From the NCBI RefSeq assembly GCF_002575655.3, contig NC_053037.3:567092880-567156879 (forward strand): DNA of 64,000 bases. Direction: 5' to 3'. The position numbers were made by a program, and so were the translations under genes. Shown piece by piece: positions 21,481 to 34,700 of this stretch. Origin of the DNA: Aegilops tauschii subsp. strangulata. Lineage: Eukaryota > Streptophyta > Magnoliopsida > Poales > Poaceae. A model generated the notes under the pieces. The model was given only the letters and a program-made list of their open reading frames with translations, was not told the origin of the DNA and did not search any database. Positions within the stretch are counted from its first letter, which is position 1; each line of letters begins with the position of its first letter.

Positions 21481-22690
21481 ATCGAGTGAGCTACTCGCCC
21501 TAGTTATTGGTCTGGCCCATCAGTGGGTGGCGTGCGACCGCTCCTTCAATAAGTGGCGCCTACCACAATAGGTAGGCCCACTCAAGGCAGTTGCAGCGGA
21601 GCTTCTAGTCGATTTTTTATTTTGGTCTTCTTGACAGGTTTTTAGTTTTCAATTTCTTTCTTTTTCTTATTTTTCTTAAAGCGGAGACTTCTTTTCGAAT
21701 TCAGGAGCCTTTTCTCAAATTTTGTGAATTTTTTAGTGATCTTTTTTCAAAACCATAAACTATTTTTTAATTTATGAAGTTTTCAATTTCATGATTTTCT
21801 TTAGTTATATGAAGGATTTTCAAATTCATGAAGTTTATCATTTTCATAGATTTTTTCAAATTCATGAAGTTTATCATTTTCATAGATTTTTTCAAATTCA
21901 TGAACTTATTCCAAACTTGTGGACTCTTTTTTATTTATTTTTGAACTTTTTTTTAATAGTCAATGTTCAACGGTGCCATTAGTGAACATCCGAACTGTCA
22001 ACTAGGAACCGAGTGAACAAGGGAACAAGTGAACCAAGAGACCTGCTCGCCCGTCTATTGGGCCGACCTACGATCGGGCGGCGGGCGAGCGCTCCTTCAA
22101 TAACTGGTGCTGAACGCAATAGGAAGGCCCATCTAAGGAAGTTTAGCGCAGAAGCTCAACCTGGTTTTGGGAAGCTTCTAGATGGTTTCTTTTTCTTTTT
22201 ATCATCTTGGTTTCCTGGACCGTTATTTTTTCATTTTTTTTCTTTTCATGCTCAAATGCGCGGCCTTTTTTCAAATTCGTCAACTCTATCTCAATTTTGT
22301 GGTTTTTTTTAAATTATCAAACTTTTTACAAATTTTGTGACCTATTTTTTGAATTTCATGAAAAAAAAAAATCAAATCCGCGAGCTCTTAGTTATGAACG
22401 TTTTTCAGTTTCATGGTTTTTTTACAATTTTATGAAGATTTTTCAAATTCATGAACTTTTTCATTTTTGTACATTTTTTCTCAAATTCCTAAACTTTTTA
22501 CAAACTCGGAAACTTTTTCTAAATTTGGCGATTTTTTTTAAAAGTCAATGTTTAACCATGCCACTAGTGAACGTTTGACCGGTCAAATAGAAACCGAGCA
22601 AACGAGGGAACGAGTGAACCAGGGAAACCGAGCAAGCTGTCACCCCGTTTATGGGGCCGACCCACGAGAAAGGTGCCAATTAGGAGCACT
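21448..22690. repeat. Tandem array of a ~560-bp unit, copy A
   Basis: A GC-rich block (GAACGAGTGAACC.. then GCTACTCGCCC.. then GCTCCTTCAATAA..) occurs at about 21448-21640, again at 22003-22220, and in shortened form at 22589-22676. T-rich, TTCAAATTCATGAA-rich spacers separate the blocks. The blocks are clearly related but diverged. A 36-bp unit is tandemly repeated twice at 21825-21896 inside the first spacer. No coding potential is evident. Confidence 0.6.
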
Positions 22691-23354
22691 CATGGCCTTC
22701 ATTGTCCTTCACCTAGACTTATCGCAAAAATTGGGCCAAGTACTTGTTTTATCGCTCTTCCTAGAGATTTCTTGGGTTAGCATTTCGAGGTAGGAGCCCC
22801 AAAACTTTTTTTCCTTTTTTATGAGAGGACCCCAAAAACTAGTGATAGGCGGAGAGGCTCGCCCAGCTGCACTCCTCGCCCCAACCAGCTGGAAAAAAGA
22901 TTCGAGGCTTGCACCAGCTAGGTCTCCTAGGATGGGATGTGGTCCACGGCTTCTCCCGTCATACACTTCTTTGCACCAATGTCAAGTTTGTGCCTAGAAG
23001 ATAGTCGCAACAAAGAATTCGCGTAACTAGGGGCATCTCTGGCCGACCCCTTATCCATTAGAGGAGTAAAGGGCTGAGTATCTTTAGAGGAGTGAAATTA
23101 CTCCTGTAAAGGTGGGTGACCCTTGCCAATCCCCTACATTTGGAGTAGTAATTTTTATCTCAACTTTTTTAGCATAGCTGACTTGAACTTCAAACAATTC
23201 CACATTATATCATCAAATCATTCGCATATTTTGAAATAAACATGCATAACATATAAATCTTTAATAAGCATATGGTTTCATGGATTGAGATATTCAAATT
23301 TAAACATGCATAGGTCATCGAAAAGGAATCACGTCGAAAAAGGTTGATCTAAAA
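22691..23354. other. Unassigned DNA, copy A
   Basis: No gene is recognised. A small imperfect palindromic stretch with TTAGAGGAGTAAAGGG and ATTACTCCTGTAAAGG lies near 23055-23115. Confidence 0.4.
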
Positions 23355-23437
23355 TCAGCACAACATAGCATATTTTATGTTGCCGATCGATCCCAACCAA
23401 AGACATGCACGACCATCGTTGCAAAAGAAATTACCGC

Positions 23438-23546
23438 CAACATCACCACCCCCCCACACACGGTCACTACCATCATCATCACCACCACCACCACCATCCA
23501 TACGGCCACCACCATCACCACCACCACCGTACACACGGCCACCGCC
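23438..23546 (+). repeat. (CAC/CAT)n imperfect trinucleotide repeat, copy A
   Basis: This is an interrupted run of CAC and CAT triplets with two related halves separated by CATACGGC. Copy B (54151-54259) differs by a few bases. Confidence 0.8.
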
Positions 23547-23785
23547 ACCACGACAATTCCGAAGAAACAACTCCGTTTGGGTTAAGATTTCCCGATGAGT
23601 GAGCTCCCAAAATTTCTTTACGGTATCATCCATTGTGGTTGGGTTCATGAACATGATAGAACGGTCTTCGGCTTTATTTGCATTCCGAACTCAGTGGTAT
23701 CGAAACCTTGCGCCTCGTGAACGTACTCGACAGGGTCCTCGGACTCGAACTCGTCTCCCGGTACTACCCACAAGAAAGAGCAAGC

Positions 23786-23790
23786 ATACA
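23786..23790. repeat. LARD target site duplication ATACA (left), copy A
   Basis: ATACA directly precedes the left LTR and recurs at 35550-35554 directly after the right LTR. It proves a complete, simple insertion. Confidence 0.93.
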
Positions 23791-26700
23791 TGTGACGCCC
23801 CCGATTCAATCGTACACTAATCATACACGCAAACGTGTATGATCAAGATCAGGGACTCACGGGAAGATATCACAACACAACTCTAAAAGTAAAATAAGTC
23901 ATACAAGCATCATAATACAAGCAAGGGGCCTCGAGGGCTCGAATACAAGTGAGATACAAATCGAAAGAGGCGCAGGCCTCCTGCCTGGGATCCTCCTAAA
24001 CTACTCCTGGTCGTCGTCAGCGGGCTGCACGTAGTAGTAGGCACCTCCGGTGTAGTAGGAGTCGTCGTCGACCGTGGCGTCTGGCTCCTGGGCTCCAGCA
24101 TCTGGTTGCGACAACCTGGTAGAATGGAGAGGGGGGAAAAGAGGGAGAAAAGCAACCGTGAGTACTCATCCAAAGTACTCGCAAGCAAGGATCTACACTA
24201 CAAATGCAGGGGTATATGGGTAAAGGGCCATATCGGTGGACTGAACTGCAGAAGGCCAGAATAAGTGGGGGATAGCTAATCCTGTCGAAGACTACGCTTC
24301 TGGCTACCTCCATCTTGCAGCATGTAGGAGAGAGTAGATGGTAAGTTCACCAAGTAGCATCGCATAGCATAATCCTACCCGGCGATCCCCTCCTCGTCGC
24401 CCTGTTAGAGAGCGATCACCGGGTTATATCTGGCACTTGGAAGGGTGTGTTTTATTAAGTATCCGGTTCTAGTTGTCATAAGGTCAAGGTACAACTCCGG
24501 GTCGTCCTTTTACCGAGGGACACGGCTATTCAAATAGATAAACTTCCCTGCAGGGGTGCACCACATAAGCCAACACGCTTTATCCCATTTAGCCGGACAC
24601 ACTTTCCTGGGTCATGCCCGGCCTCGGAAGATCAACACGTCGCAACCCTACCTAGGCACAACAGAGAGGTCAGCACGCCGGTCTAATCCTAAGCGCGCAT
24701 GGGTCTGGGCCCATCGCCCATTGCACACCTGCACGTTCCGTGGGCGGCCGGAAGTAGACCTCGCGACCTCCATTACAAAGGAAGTCACGTTACGCGGTCC
24801 AATCTGGCGCGTGCCGCTCAGTCGCTGAGGCCACGAAGGCTTCGGCTGATACCACGACGTCGAGTGCCCATATCTTTCCCACGTAGTTGGTTAGTGCGTA
24901 TAGACCAAATGGCCAGACTCAGATCAAATACCAAGATCTCGTTAAGTGTGTTAATTGATGTAACCGCGGACACCGACCAGGGCCTGGCCCACCTCTCTCC
25001 TAGGCGGTCTCAACGTGCCCTGTCGCTAAGCAAAGATCCACCCAAAGGGCCGTCGGGACAAAGGTCCTTTCAGCCCCCAATCCGTGAATGACTCGCGGGT
25101 GCTCCACGAGCCGACCCGACTTTAGTCACTACATGTATCATGTATAAAGTATATAGTATAAACCCATGATCACCTCCCAAGTGATCACCGCCCGATATTA
25201 TAGCACAGCAGACGGACAAGAATGTAGGGCCATATATGGAATACTAGCATCCTATACTAAGCATGTAGGATTGCAGGTAAAGGTAACAACAGTAGTAGCA
25301 AGGACATGCTATGTATCAGGAAAGGATTAACGAAAAGCAGTAACATGCTACACTACTCTAATGCAAGCAGTATAGAGAAGAATAGGCGATATCTGGTGAT
25401 CAAGGGGGGGCTTGCCTGGTTGCTCTAGCAAGAAGGAGGGGTCGTCAACAGCGTAGTCGGTCGGGGCACCAGCAGCGGCGTCGGTCTCGTAGTCTACCGG
25501 GGAGAAGAGGGGGAAGAAACAATGAATACAATGCAAACAGAAGCATGACGGTGAATGACATGACAATGCGCGGTGCTAGGTGTGCCCTAACGCGGTAGGA
25601 GGTGATACCGGTGAAGGGGGGAAACATCCGGGAAAGTATCCCCGGTGTTTCGCGTTTTCGGACAGATGAACCGGAGGGGGAAAGTTGCGAGTTTTCTATG
25701 CTAGGGATGTGTGGTGGACGAACGGGCTGTGTATCCGGATTCGTCTCGTCGTTCTGAGCAACTTTCATGTACAAAGTATTTTCATCCGAGTTACGGTTTA
25801 TTTTCTATGATTTATCAAAGTTTTATGCATTTTTGACATTTATTCTATTATCTAAATCAGACATTATCCAGAACAGGGCAAGGTGATGTCAGCATGACAT
25901 CACCACGACGTCAGCAGGTCAAACCCAGCTGACCAGAGTCAAAGTTGGACTGTGGGTCCCGTGGGACCCACCTGTCATAGACTAACATGTTAATTTGGTT
26001 TTAATTAAGCAGGATTAATTGATTAGGTTAATTAAACACAGTTAATTATGTTAATTAATTTAGTTAATTAATTAATTAATACTTGTATTTATTATTATTT
26101 TTAATTCTTTTTTATATTTTTTTAATGTTCTAGGGGTTGGACCCCACATGTGTGTGGCCCAGGGCCTTAACGGGCACATGGGAAGCGGGCGCTGGGCGCT
26201 GCGATACGGGCGATGCTGGGCGTCGGGCACTAGCCCGGCAGGGCACTCGCCCAGGCCATCCGCGGCGCAGTGGGGTGCCGGCGGGTGTGGCTGCGGCTGC
26301 CGAAGCAGTAGCAGCAAGGGAGCGGCGCGAAGGGGAGTGGCCCGGGGGAGGGGGGACGGGATGCGGCAGAGCAGAGGCGAGCGAGGTCAGGGCGGGGTCG
26401 GCTGGCGGAGGCGGGCTCGAGCAGTTGGTAGCAGCGGCAAAAGGGGGGCGCCGGCGGCAGCTAAAGCAGCAGCGGGGGAGGTGCGCGCCGACGGGCGCAG
26501 GAGCGAGGCGAGGAGGGCCGCGGGTGCAAGCACAGGGTGCGGTCGGCAGGGGGCCGCAGGCGCCGTTTCAAGGGGCGCGACGAGCTGCGGGCGGTTGCCG
26601 CGTGGTTGAGCGTGAGCGCGGTGACCGTAGGGAGGGAAGATGGGGTCGGACGGGGAGGTCCTCACCGGCCCTGTAGTTGTGCAACGGTATGCTCGATGGA

Positions 26701-27538
26701 GGGGCCGGAGATGCGTTTCCGGCGACGTGCGATGGATGGCGACGTCGGGGGCCCTTTCCGGTCCAGGAACGGGGAGGAGGGTGAGGACGACGGCAAGCGA
26801 CGGGCGGGGCGGCGCCGGTGATGCGTCGAGGAGGCGGGGTCCTGATGTGGATCGAGGGGGCGAAGGAGTGAGGCGATGGCGTCTGGGGCCCGCTGCCTCG
26901 ACCTAGATGCGATCGGGGGGGAAGAGGAGCGAGGGGATCGTTTCCCCGATCCAGATTGGATCGGGAAGGGGGAGGAGAGAACGAGGGAGTGGGGGAAGTG
27001 GTGCGGTTAGGGGGGTTAGGGTTTCGGCACCAGGGGATAAGGGGGTGGGGCGTCGGCTGGGCCGGCGGACTGGTTGGGTGGGATGGCCCGAGGCCCATGG
27101 GGAGCGGGGGGGGGGGGGTTCTTTGCTTTTCTATTTATTTTAGTTACACATTAATTTTAATTTAGTAAAATATATCTATAGCCCCTAAAATAATGTTTCA
27201 GAACAATACACTACTATAAAAAGTTTTTCCCTGATATAAAATAGTTTAGTATTTTATAAAATACCTAAGGCGTTCAAATAGTTGTTTTGCCAATGTTTAA
27301 ATCATTTTAGTGCTTTTAATCTTTTTAAAAAAATGTGGTTCCTCCACCATTATGACTTAGGATTTATTTGTCCCATTTTGGACATTTTAGTTTTAACGTT
27401 TGAAAATTTTACCGTTTGACTTGATTTTGAATTTAAATTTGAATCGGTCTCGAACTAACACGAGATTAGCAACAGTAACCATCGTGACGTGGCATCATTA
27501 ACAGAGGTTTACTGTAGCTTAACTACCCGGGCGTCACA
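23791..27538 (-). repeat. 3' LTR of the LARD, copy A
   Basis: This 3748-bp LTR contains an AT-rich stretch of TTAATTAA runs (26000-26090) beside a GC-rich block (26150-27060). The GC-rich block opens long frames on both strands (26137-27098) that encode only Gly/Arg/Ala- or Pro-rich sequence and are not genes. Confidence 0.92.
26900..27118 (+). other. G-rich tract in the LARD LTR (G-quadruplex potential), copy A
   Basis: The plus strand is packed with G-runs, including GGGAAGGGGGAGG, GGTTAGGGGGGTTAGGGTTT and a final run of 13 G (27106-27118). The homologous final run has 17 G in the other LTR of copy A and 14 in copy B, so it is a slippery homopolymer. Because the element is on the minus strand, the sense strand is C-rich. 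The tract lies about 420-640 bp from the LTR start. Confidence 0.7.
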
Positions 27539-30500
27539 ATTCTCCTCCACTACAAGAAATCTCGTCCCGAGGTTAAGAGGGGAGTAAGGGGGAAAGTTCT
27601 GGTTACGATATTCTAACGGATCTTCTCGAAGAAGTTAATCCTTTCGTTGATGTCTTCAATTCTTTATTCCAATGTATCATGATGAAGTTGTCGTCCTTTC
27701 TTCGGGAACTCCATCATACTTACGAAAGGATAAGGGGGCATTACGGAAAAACGGACCGCTACAATGTTTGCTTATCTAGTAGATAACATCGGGGAAGGTG
27801 GCAGAAGTAACCCTTGAATTGAAACTTAAGACATTATCAAGAGCAAAGTGAGTAGATATTATGGGAAGTTTCAAGCCGGCAGGCAATCGATCGATGCCTG
27901 AAACAGGGCGTGAAAGGGGTTCAAAGCAACGGGAATAAGTGTTGTGTCTCACACCAAAATTTATGATCTCTTGGAAGGTGGCTCGCAGATTACCTACGAA
28001 ACCAATAGTAAGGGATAACTTTGTGAACAAGGTGTACAGGAGAGTCAGGTTTTGATCCTGTGGAACTGTGAGTTATGGGCCCACCATGTGGTTAAAAGTA
28101 GGAAGGTCAGTGACATCTTGCATGATCATGTAAGCAAGGCATGTCAGAGAATAGTCTGTCGGTTATGTCGGCAACAACATCGGTACCAAGGGCGAGGGAC
28201 GAAGAGAACCATTTTCCTGCTCGTTTGAACGAGGCGGACCAGTAGGCAAGGTTCTCGTCCATCGGTGGTTACCGGAATGTCATCAACAAATGCAACAGGG
28301 TCTTACTGACACGGTTGTACACCAAGGTGTTTACATAAGCAGGAGAAAATTACTGCTTAGATCATATAGATCACCAGAAAGGTTAAACAAATCAATGAAA
28401 AGCAAAGGTGACCATCAGATTAAACAGAACAATGGAAAGGTAAATGTGTTTAAACACATGTTTCAGGGATATATCCTTCCCAAGGACAAGCAGAGCATGA
28501 TATCCATGACAGGATAGAAAGTAGATAACTGTTTAGGTAAGGGGAGAGGAATTTCATGACATAACCCAAACATCGGTATTTGGATAATGGACAAAGAAAA
28601 TTTAGCATTGTTCTTCAAATGCTCTTATTGAAAATCAGAGTACCACAGACATGCTTCGAGGTAGCATTGGCATGGTCTTCAAGCAAAGGTCAGACTTTGG
28701 ATACAAAGGATCCATCGGAAACAACTTATAGAATAAGTCTTACAATTTCCTCATGGAAAAATGGATAACCTTGCTGAAAAGGAATCTATAACAATAGGGC
28801 CTCCGGCCAGGTGTGCTAGGCACGACATCACCTTACCGGGTCACATAAAGACCAGTGTTATATCTCTTGGAAATATGTTCCAACCATCATATCAGACCGA
28901 GATTCAGTTCTGATTGGTGGCAGGATACCTAGGAAGAAAAGGTGCAACATAATTGACGAGATGACAATGTAAGATTCTCGGGAAATGAACTATGGAGCGA
29001 GTTCCGACACACGAGTTCATCATTAAACCAAGGAGTGGTGAGGAGGTGGCTGATTTACTCAGCGACAATTCATTGAGATTTTCAAAAGATGGATTTCCAC
29101 ACTTATGTGAACAAGGAGATAACATTTGTCAGGTCAAATGATATAATGAGGTATGCTGGAGGAAAACATACACAGTTAAACATTGGTTGAAAGATGCACC
29201 CGAAATATGGGCTTAGGTAGCATGATCAATGTTAGAATGGTGATCCGATAACCAATGGTCTAAGAATGAAATATTGACCATTAACTTCAAAGCAATAGGG
29301 TTGCTAGAAGTTTTGAAGTCGCACATCATTGTTCGATTGTCGGTTTTCCGGTAAGAAATAACACGGGGACCAAGGAATGAACGGATATGGCAAAAGGTAT
29401 CACCTGCATCAAGAATTCTTAAGAGGTGGTGAAATTCTCACGACATTCTTGACATAAAAGATGGCAATACTCCAAGGTAAAGAAGAACAAATGCTGGATA
29501 GCGAGGATCTCAAGGTATAACACAAGACACGAACAAGTTTGTGTTGAACGGAAGGCAATCGAGTGGTCGATTATAACACAAATCATCGAGGGCAAGGATG
29601 GTATTTCTCATCATGAATTCAATTGATATCCTTGAGGAGCTTGGAATGTTGATGATGATCATGACACATTTGTCGAGAGGTTTCATGAAGATATAATCGC
29701 TCATCGGCGAAATCAAGTCAAAGGAATGATGAAGCAAGAGGTTATTGGAACCATGGGTACGACACAAACTCGAAACCAAGCTTGTTGTTCAAGGTGGAAT
29801 GATAAGACAAGGAAATCAATGCAAGCTTAGCTCAGCGTCAAAAATTGTGTTCCGGGAAGAAGGACCGGGTAGCACAGTTAAGATTTAGCACAATAATGAT
29901 ATAGCCGATCAGGCTAGGAATGACATGATCAGGTACAAACTCGGAAGTAAAGAATATTAGTAAGAGTTGTTGAACCGTAATGCGGACTCGGTTCAGTTAT
30001 CGGTGCCTTTGAGTGTTTAAAAACTCGGAGCCCGTGAGAAATTGGAATCAGTGAGGATGTAGTACTTGATGAAGAACTCATAAGAGGTTATGCAGTTCTA
30101 TGATAATCTCGAGATACCAGGGGGTAATACTCGACGACAGATCAAAATAGAGGTTGGACTGGGTATTGTTCTGCAGAAGACAAGTGCTTAAACTTGCACG
30201 AGAAATGGTATTTAAAAGAGAACATGGTTGGAACCACGATTGCAAAATGCCAGATCCCAGATATAAGATAAACTTATACCAAGGAAATATTTATTTGAAG
30301 AGAAGCTTTAATGATACGATCTACATCGTTTCCATGGGCATGAACACAAAGTTCAAGGTCAACTCCCACTTCTCCAATGCATAACCTTTCATCCACTTCT
30401 CACTTTCGAAGAAGTTGTAGTGTTGAAATTTTATCTGGCAAAATACCAGAATAGTATGACTCGTGAAAACTTTCGAGTTCACACATATTAAGGAAGGCAT

Positions 30501-31711
30501 AGGTTCAACCCGTCAGGGTATCGTGGAAACATATACCACAAACTTCGGAGTAAATAATACAAGCTCGAAAGTAGAGTATGATTATCAAAGCAGAGGATAC
30601 AAATTACCAAAGGCATTATATACCCATGGAAATGCTCACAAGGTTTTTGAATATGAAGGATATTATCGGATAAAATCCAACAAAGGATCCGGTGGTCTTC
30701 AAGGGATCTGATGTGAGCATCGGTACTCAACCAGAGGAAGAAAGGATGCAAGGAGACCAGACTATAGAAACAACTGACTAATTCAAAGCTGAAATGCAAA
30801 GGAATTATGAACTTCAAATCAAGGGATCAGAAGCAAAACACTCTGATCAAGGATGGATAAGTTGAGTAGGCTTAGGGGTACAATCGATGGCAATTTGATT
30901 GGTTGAGATCCAGCTCATGTTTAATATGACGTCTGAGCCGGAAGGATGAATTCTAGGATCTGATTGAGGATTGCGAGCATTCGTAACATATCGAATCAAG
31001 GGACTCGAAATGATAATGACAAATGATGCTAATGAATATTGCTAGTCATATGGAACGCAACCATAATGCAAGCAGACAAGTATTTGCAGAGTAATGGCGG
31101 GCAGAGATTTATCAAAAGATCAGATAGTATTTCAAGGTGTCTTGTGAATCATATGAACAATGGGGGAAGAGCGGATACTCTGTAAGTGCGAGGAATTATC
31201 CGTAGAGGGTATTCATGTGGCAAGAACTGCAATGCAGTAGGCACAAAGTATTCTCAGATCAAATAGAGATAATTTCGGGGTATCTTGTAATAACAAGATC
31301 AACTGAGAACAAAAGTAAGAACAACAGGTGTATGTATTTATCCATAGGGATATTTCGGTGGTAGGGAATTGCAAAAGAAGTGGGCACAAAGTCTCGAGAG
31401 AACTTTAGAGAGTATCTTCGGAATCTTCAGGTGCAGCAAGCGACCATCTGGAGTGAGGGCTCTCCGGGAGAAAGTATTTTCGAGAACCTAAAGTTAGTTT
31501 TGTTTTTAGCAAAATCATTTAACCCGAATAGAAGAGAGATCAGAGTCCCAGAGTATAGGTTGACGAATAAAAGATCCTAATACCACCCAATGGCGACGTG
31601 GGCCCGTAAGCCACACAGCCATGTTAGTAAAAGTTTTGCAATTAATAGACTCGAGTTCGGCCAAGGAGTGTGGAAGGGGATTCCTACAGGCAGTCGACTC
31701 TGATACCAACT
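27539..31711 (-). other. Non-coding internal domain of the LARD, copy A
   Basis: About 4.2 kb holds no frame longer than about 110 codons and no gag, protease, integrase or reverse transcriptase motif on either strand. The minus strand starts with the polypurine tract AGTGGAGGAGAAT at 27551-27539, next to the 3' LTR. The domain differs from copy B at about ten positions. Conserved non-coding interiors of LARDs are thought to carry packaging and structure signals. Confidence 0.8.
31691..31711 (-). promoter_or_regulatory. Primer binding site of the LARD, copy A
   Basis: Directly after the LTR end the minus strand reads AGTTGGTATCAGAGTCGAC. This contains TTGGTATCAGAG, a near match to the initiator-tRNA-Met complement. 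It fixes the element's orientation. Confidence 0.85.
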
Positions 31712-34700
31712 TGTGACGCCCCCGATTCAATCGTACACTAATCATACACGCAAACGTGTACGATCAAGATCAGGGACTCACGGGAAGATATCACAACACA
31801 ACTCTAAAAATAAAATAAGTCATACAAGCATCATAATACAAGCCAGGGGCCTCGAGGGCTCGAATACAAGTGCTCGATCATAGACGAGTCAGCGAAGCAA
31901 CAATATCTGAGTACAGACATTAGTAAACAAGTTTGCCTTAAGAAGGCTAGCACAAACTGGGATACAGATCGAAAGAGGCGCAGGCCTCCTGCCTGGGATC
32001 CTCCTAAACTACTCCTGGTCGTCGTCAGCAGGCTGCACGTAGTAGTAGGCACCTCCGGTGTAGTAGGAGTCGTCGTCGACGGTGGCATCTGGCTCCTGGG
32101 CTCCAGCATCTGGTTGCGACAACCAGGTAGAATGGAGAGGGGGAAAAGAGGGAGAAAAGCAACCGTGAGTACTCATCCAAAGTACTCGCAAGCAAGGATG
32201 TACACTACATATGGAGGGGTATATGGGTAAAGGGCCATATCGGTGGACTGAACTGCAGAATGCCAGAATAAGTGGGGGATAGCTAATCCCGTCGAAGACT
32301 ACGCTTCTGGCCACCTCCATCTTGCAGCATGTAGGAGAGAGTAGATGGTAAGTTCACCAAGTAGCATCGCATAGCATAATCCTACCCGGCGATCCCCTCC
32401 TCGTCGCCCTGTTAGAGAGCGATCACCGGGTTATATCTGGCACTTGGAAGGGTGTGCTTTATTAAGTATCCGGTTCTAGTTTTCATAAGGTCAAGGTACA
32501 ACTTCGGGTCGTCCTTTTACCGAGGGACACGGCTATTCGAATAGATAAACTTCCCTGCAGGGGTGCACCACATAACCCAACACACTTGGTCCCATTTGGC
32601 CGGACACACTTTCCTGGGTCATGCCCGGCCTCGGAAGATCAACACGTCACAACCCTACCTAGGCACAACAGAGAGGTCAGCACGCCGGTCTAATCCTAAG
32701 CGCGTAGGGGTCTGGGCCCATCGCCCATTGCACACCTGCACGTTGCGTGGGCGGCCGAAAGCAGACCTAGCAACCTCCATTACAAAGGAAGTCACGTTAC
32801 GCGGTCCAATCTGGCGCGCGCCGCTTAGTCGCTGACGTCACGAAGGCTTCGGCTGATACCACGACGTCGAGTGCCCATATCTTTCCCACGTAGTTGGTCA
32901 GTGCGTATAGACCAAATGGCCAGACTCAGATCAAATACCAAGATCTCATTAAGTGTGTTAATTGATGTAACCGCGGACACCGACCAGGGCCTGGCCCACC
33001 TCTCTCCTAAGCGGTCTCAACCTGCCCTGTCGCTCCGCCACAAAGATCGACCCAAAGGGCCGTTGGGACAAAGGTCCTTTCAGCCCCCAATCCGTGAATC
33101 ACTCGCGGGTGCTCCACGAGCCGACCCGACTTTAGTCACCACATGTATCATGTATAAAGTATATAGTATAAACCCATGATCACCTCCCAAGTGATCACGG
33201 CCCGATAGTATAGCACAGCAGACAGACAAGAATGTAGGGCCATAGATGGAATACTAGCATCCTATACTAAGCATGTAGGATTGCAGGTAAAGGTAACAAC
33301 AGTAGTAGCAAGGACAGGCTATGTATCAGGATAGGATTAATGAAAAGCAGTAACATGCTACACTACTCTAATGCAAGTAGTATAGTAAAGAATAGGCGAT
33401 ATCTAGTGATCAAGGGGGGGGGGCTTGCCTGGTTGCTCTAGCAAGGAGGGGTCGTCAACAGCGTAGTCGGTCGGGGCACCAGTAGCGGCGTCGGTCTCGT
33501 AGTCTACCGGAGAGAAGAGGGGGAAGAAACAATGAATACAATGCAAACAGAAGCATGATGGTGCATGACATGACAATGCGCGGTGCTAGGTGTGCCCTAA
33601 CACGGTAGGAGGTGATACCGGTGAAGGGGGGAAACATCCGGGAAAGTATCCCCGGTGTTTCGCGTTTTCGGACAGATGAACCGGAGGGGGAAAGTTGCGA
33701 GTTTGCTATACTAGGGATGTGTGGTGGACGAACGGGCTGTGTATCCGGATTCGTCTCGTCGTTCTGAGCAACTTTCATTTACAAAGTTTTTTCATGCGAG
33801 TTACGGTTTATTTTCTATGATTTATCAAAGTTTTATGCATTTTTGAAATTTATTAAATTATCTAAATCGAACATTATCCAGAACTGGGCAAGGTGATGCC
33901 AGCATGACATCACCATGATGTTAGTAGGTCAAACCCAGCTGACCAGAGTCAAAGTTGGACTGTGGGTCCAGTGGGACCCACCTGTCATAGACTAACATGT
34001 TAATTAGGTTGTTATTAAGCAGGATTAATTGATTAGGTTAATTAAACACAGTTAATTATGTTAATTAATTTAGTTAATTAATTAATTGTATTTATTATTA
34101 TTTTTAATTCTTTTTTTATATCTTTTTTTTAATGTTCTAGGTGTTGGGCCCCACATGTCTATGGCCCAGGGCCTTAACGGGCACAGGGGAAGCAGGCGCT
34201 CGGCGCTGTGGTTACGGGCAATGTTGGGCGTCGGGCACCAGCCCGGCAGGGCACTCGCCCAGGCCATCCGCGGCGCAGTGGGGTGCCGGCGGGTGTGGCT
34301 GCGGCTGCCGGAGCAGTAGCAGCAAGGGAGCGGCGCGAAGGGGAGTGGCCCGGCGGGGGGGAACGGGATGCAGCAGAGCAGAGGCGAGCGAGGTCAGGGC
34401 GGGGTCGGCTGGCGGAGGCGGGCTCGAGTAGTTGGTAGTAGCGACAAAAGGGGGGCACCGGCGGCAGCTAAAGCAGCAGCGGGGGAGGTGCGCGCCGACG
34501 GGCGCAGGAGCGAGGCGAGGAGGGCCGCGCGTGCAAGCACAGGATGCGGTCGGCAGGGGGCCGCGGGCGCCGTTTCGAGCGGCGCAACGAGCTGCGGGCG
34601 GTTGCCGCGTGGCTGAGCGCGAGCGCGGTGACCGTAGGGAGGCAAGATGGGGTCGGACGGGGAGGTCCTCACCGGCCCTGTAGTTGTGCAACGGTATGCT

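Larger units (their letters stand above)
23355..23790 (-). pseudogene. Unrecognised minus-strand coding-like fragment with Gly-rich tract, copy A
   Basis: A 99-codon minus-strand frame (23654-23355) reads MDDTVKKFWELTHREILTQ and then a Gly/Asp-rich tract encoded by a CAC/CAT-type trinucleotide repeat. Just upstream, in another frame, 23788-23645 reads DEFESEDPVEYVHEAQGFD. The two may be parts of one decayed gene or an LTR exon. The LARD inserted at 23790 cuts the upstream side, and the remainder would continue at 35555. I do not recognise the family. The plus strand of the repeat encodes a poly-His frame that is certainly a shadow. Confidence 0.35.

Noticed and set aside
23405..23602. Poly-histidine frame on the plus strand
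   Set aside because: It is a reading of the (CAC/CAT)n repeat; the opposite strand gives Gly-rich sequence and better flanking coding text.
26137..27098. Long open frames on both strands in the GC-rich part of the LARD LTRs (also 34082-35105 and 56785-57854)
   Set aside because: They encode low-complexity Gly/Arg/Ala- or Pro-rich sequence, overlap on opposite strands, and lie inside LTRs.
30463..30711. Short plus-strand frames in the LARD interior (also 28290-28517, 30154-30384)
   Set aside because: No motif, wrong strand for the element, and lengths expected by chance in AT-rich DNA, although they persist in both duplicates because the copies are young.
31691..31711. Possible tRNA-like sequence TTGGTATCAGAG
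   Set aside because: It is a primer binding site complementary to a tRNA 3' end, next to an LTR. No cloverleaf is present.
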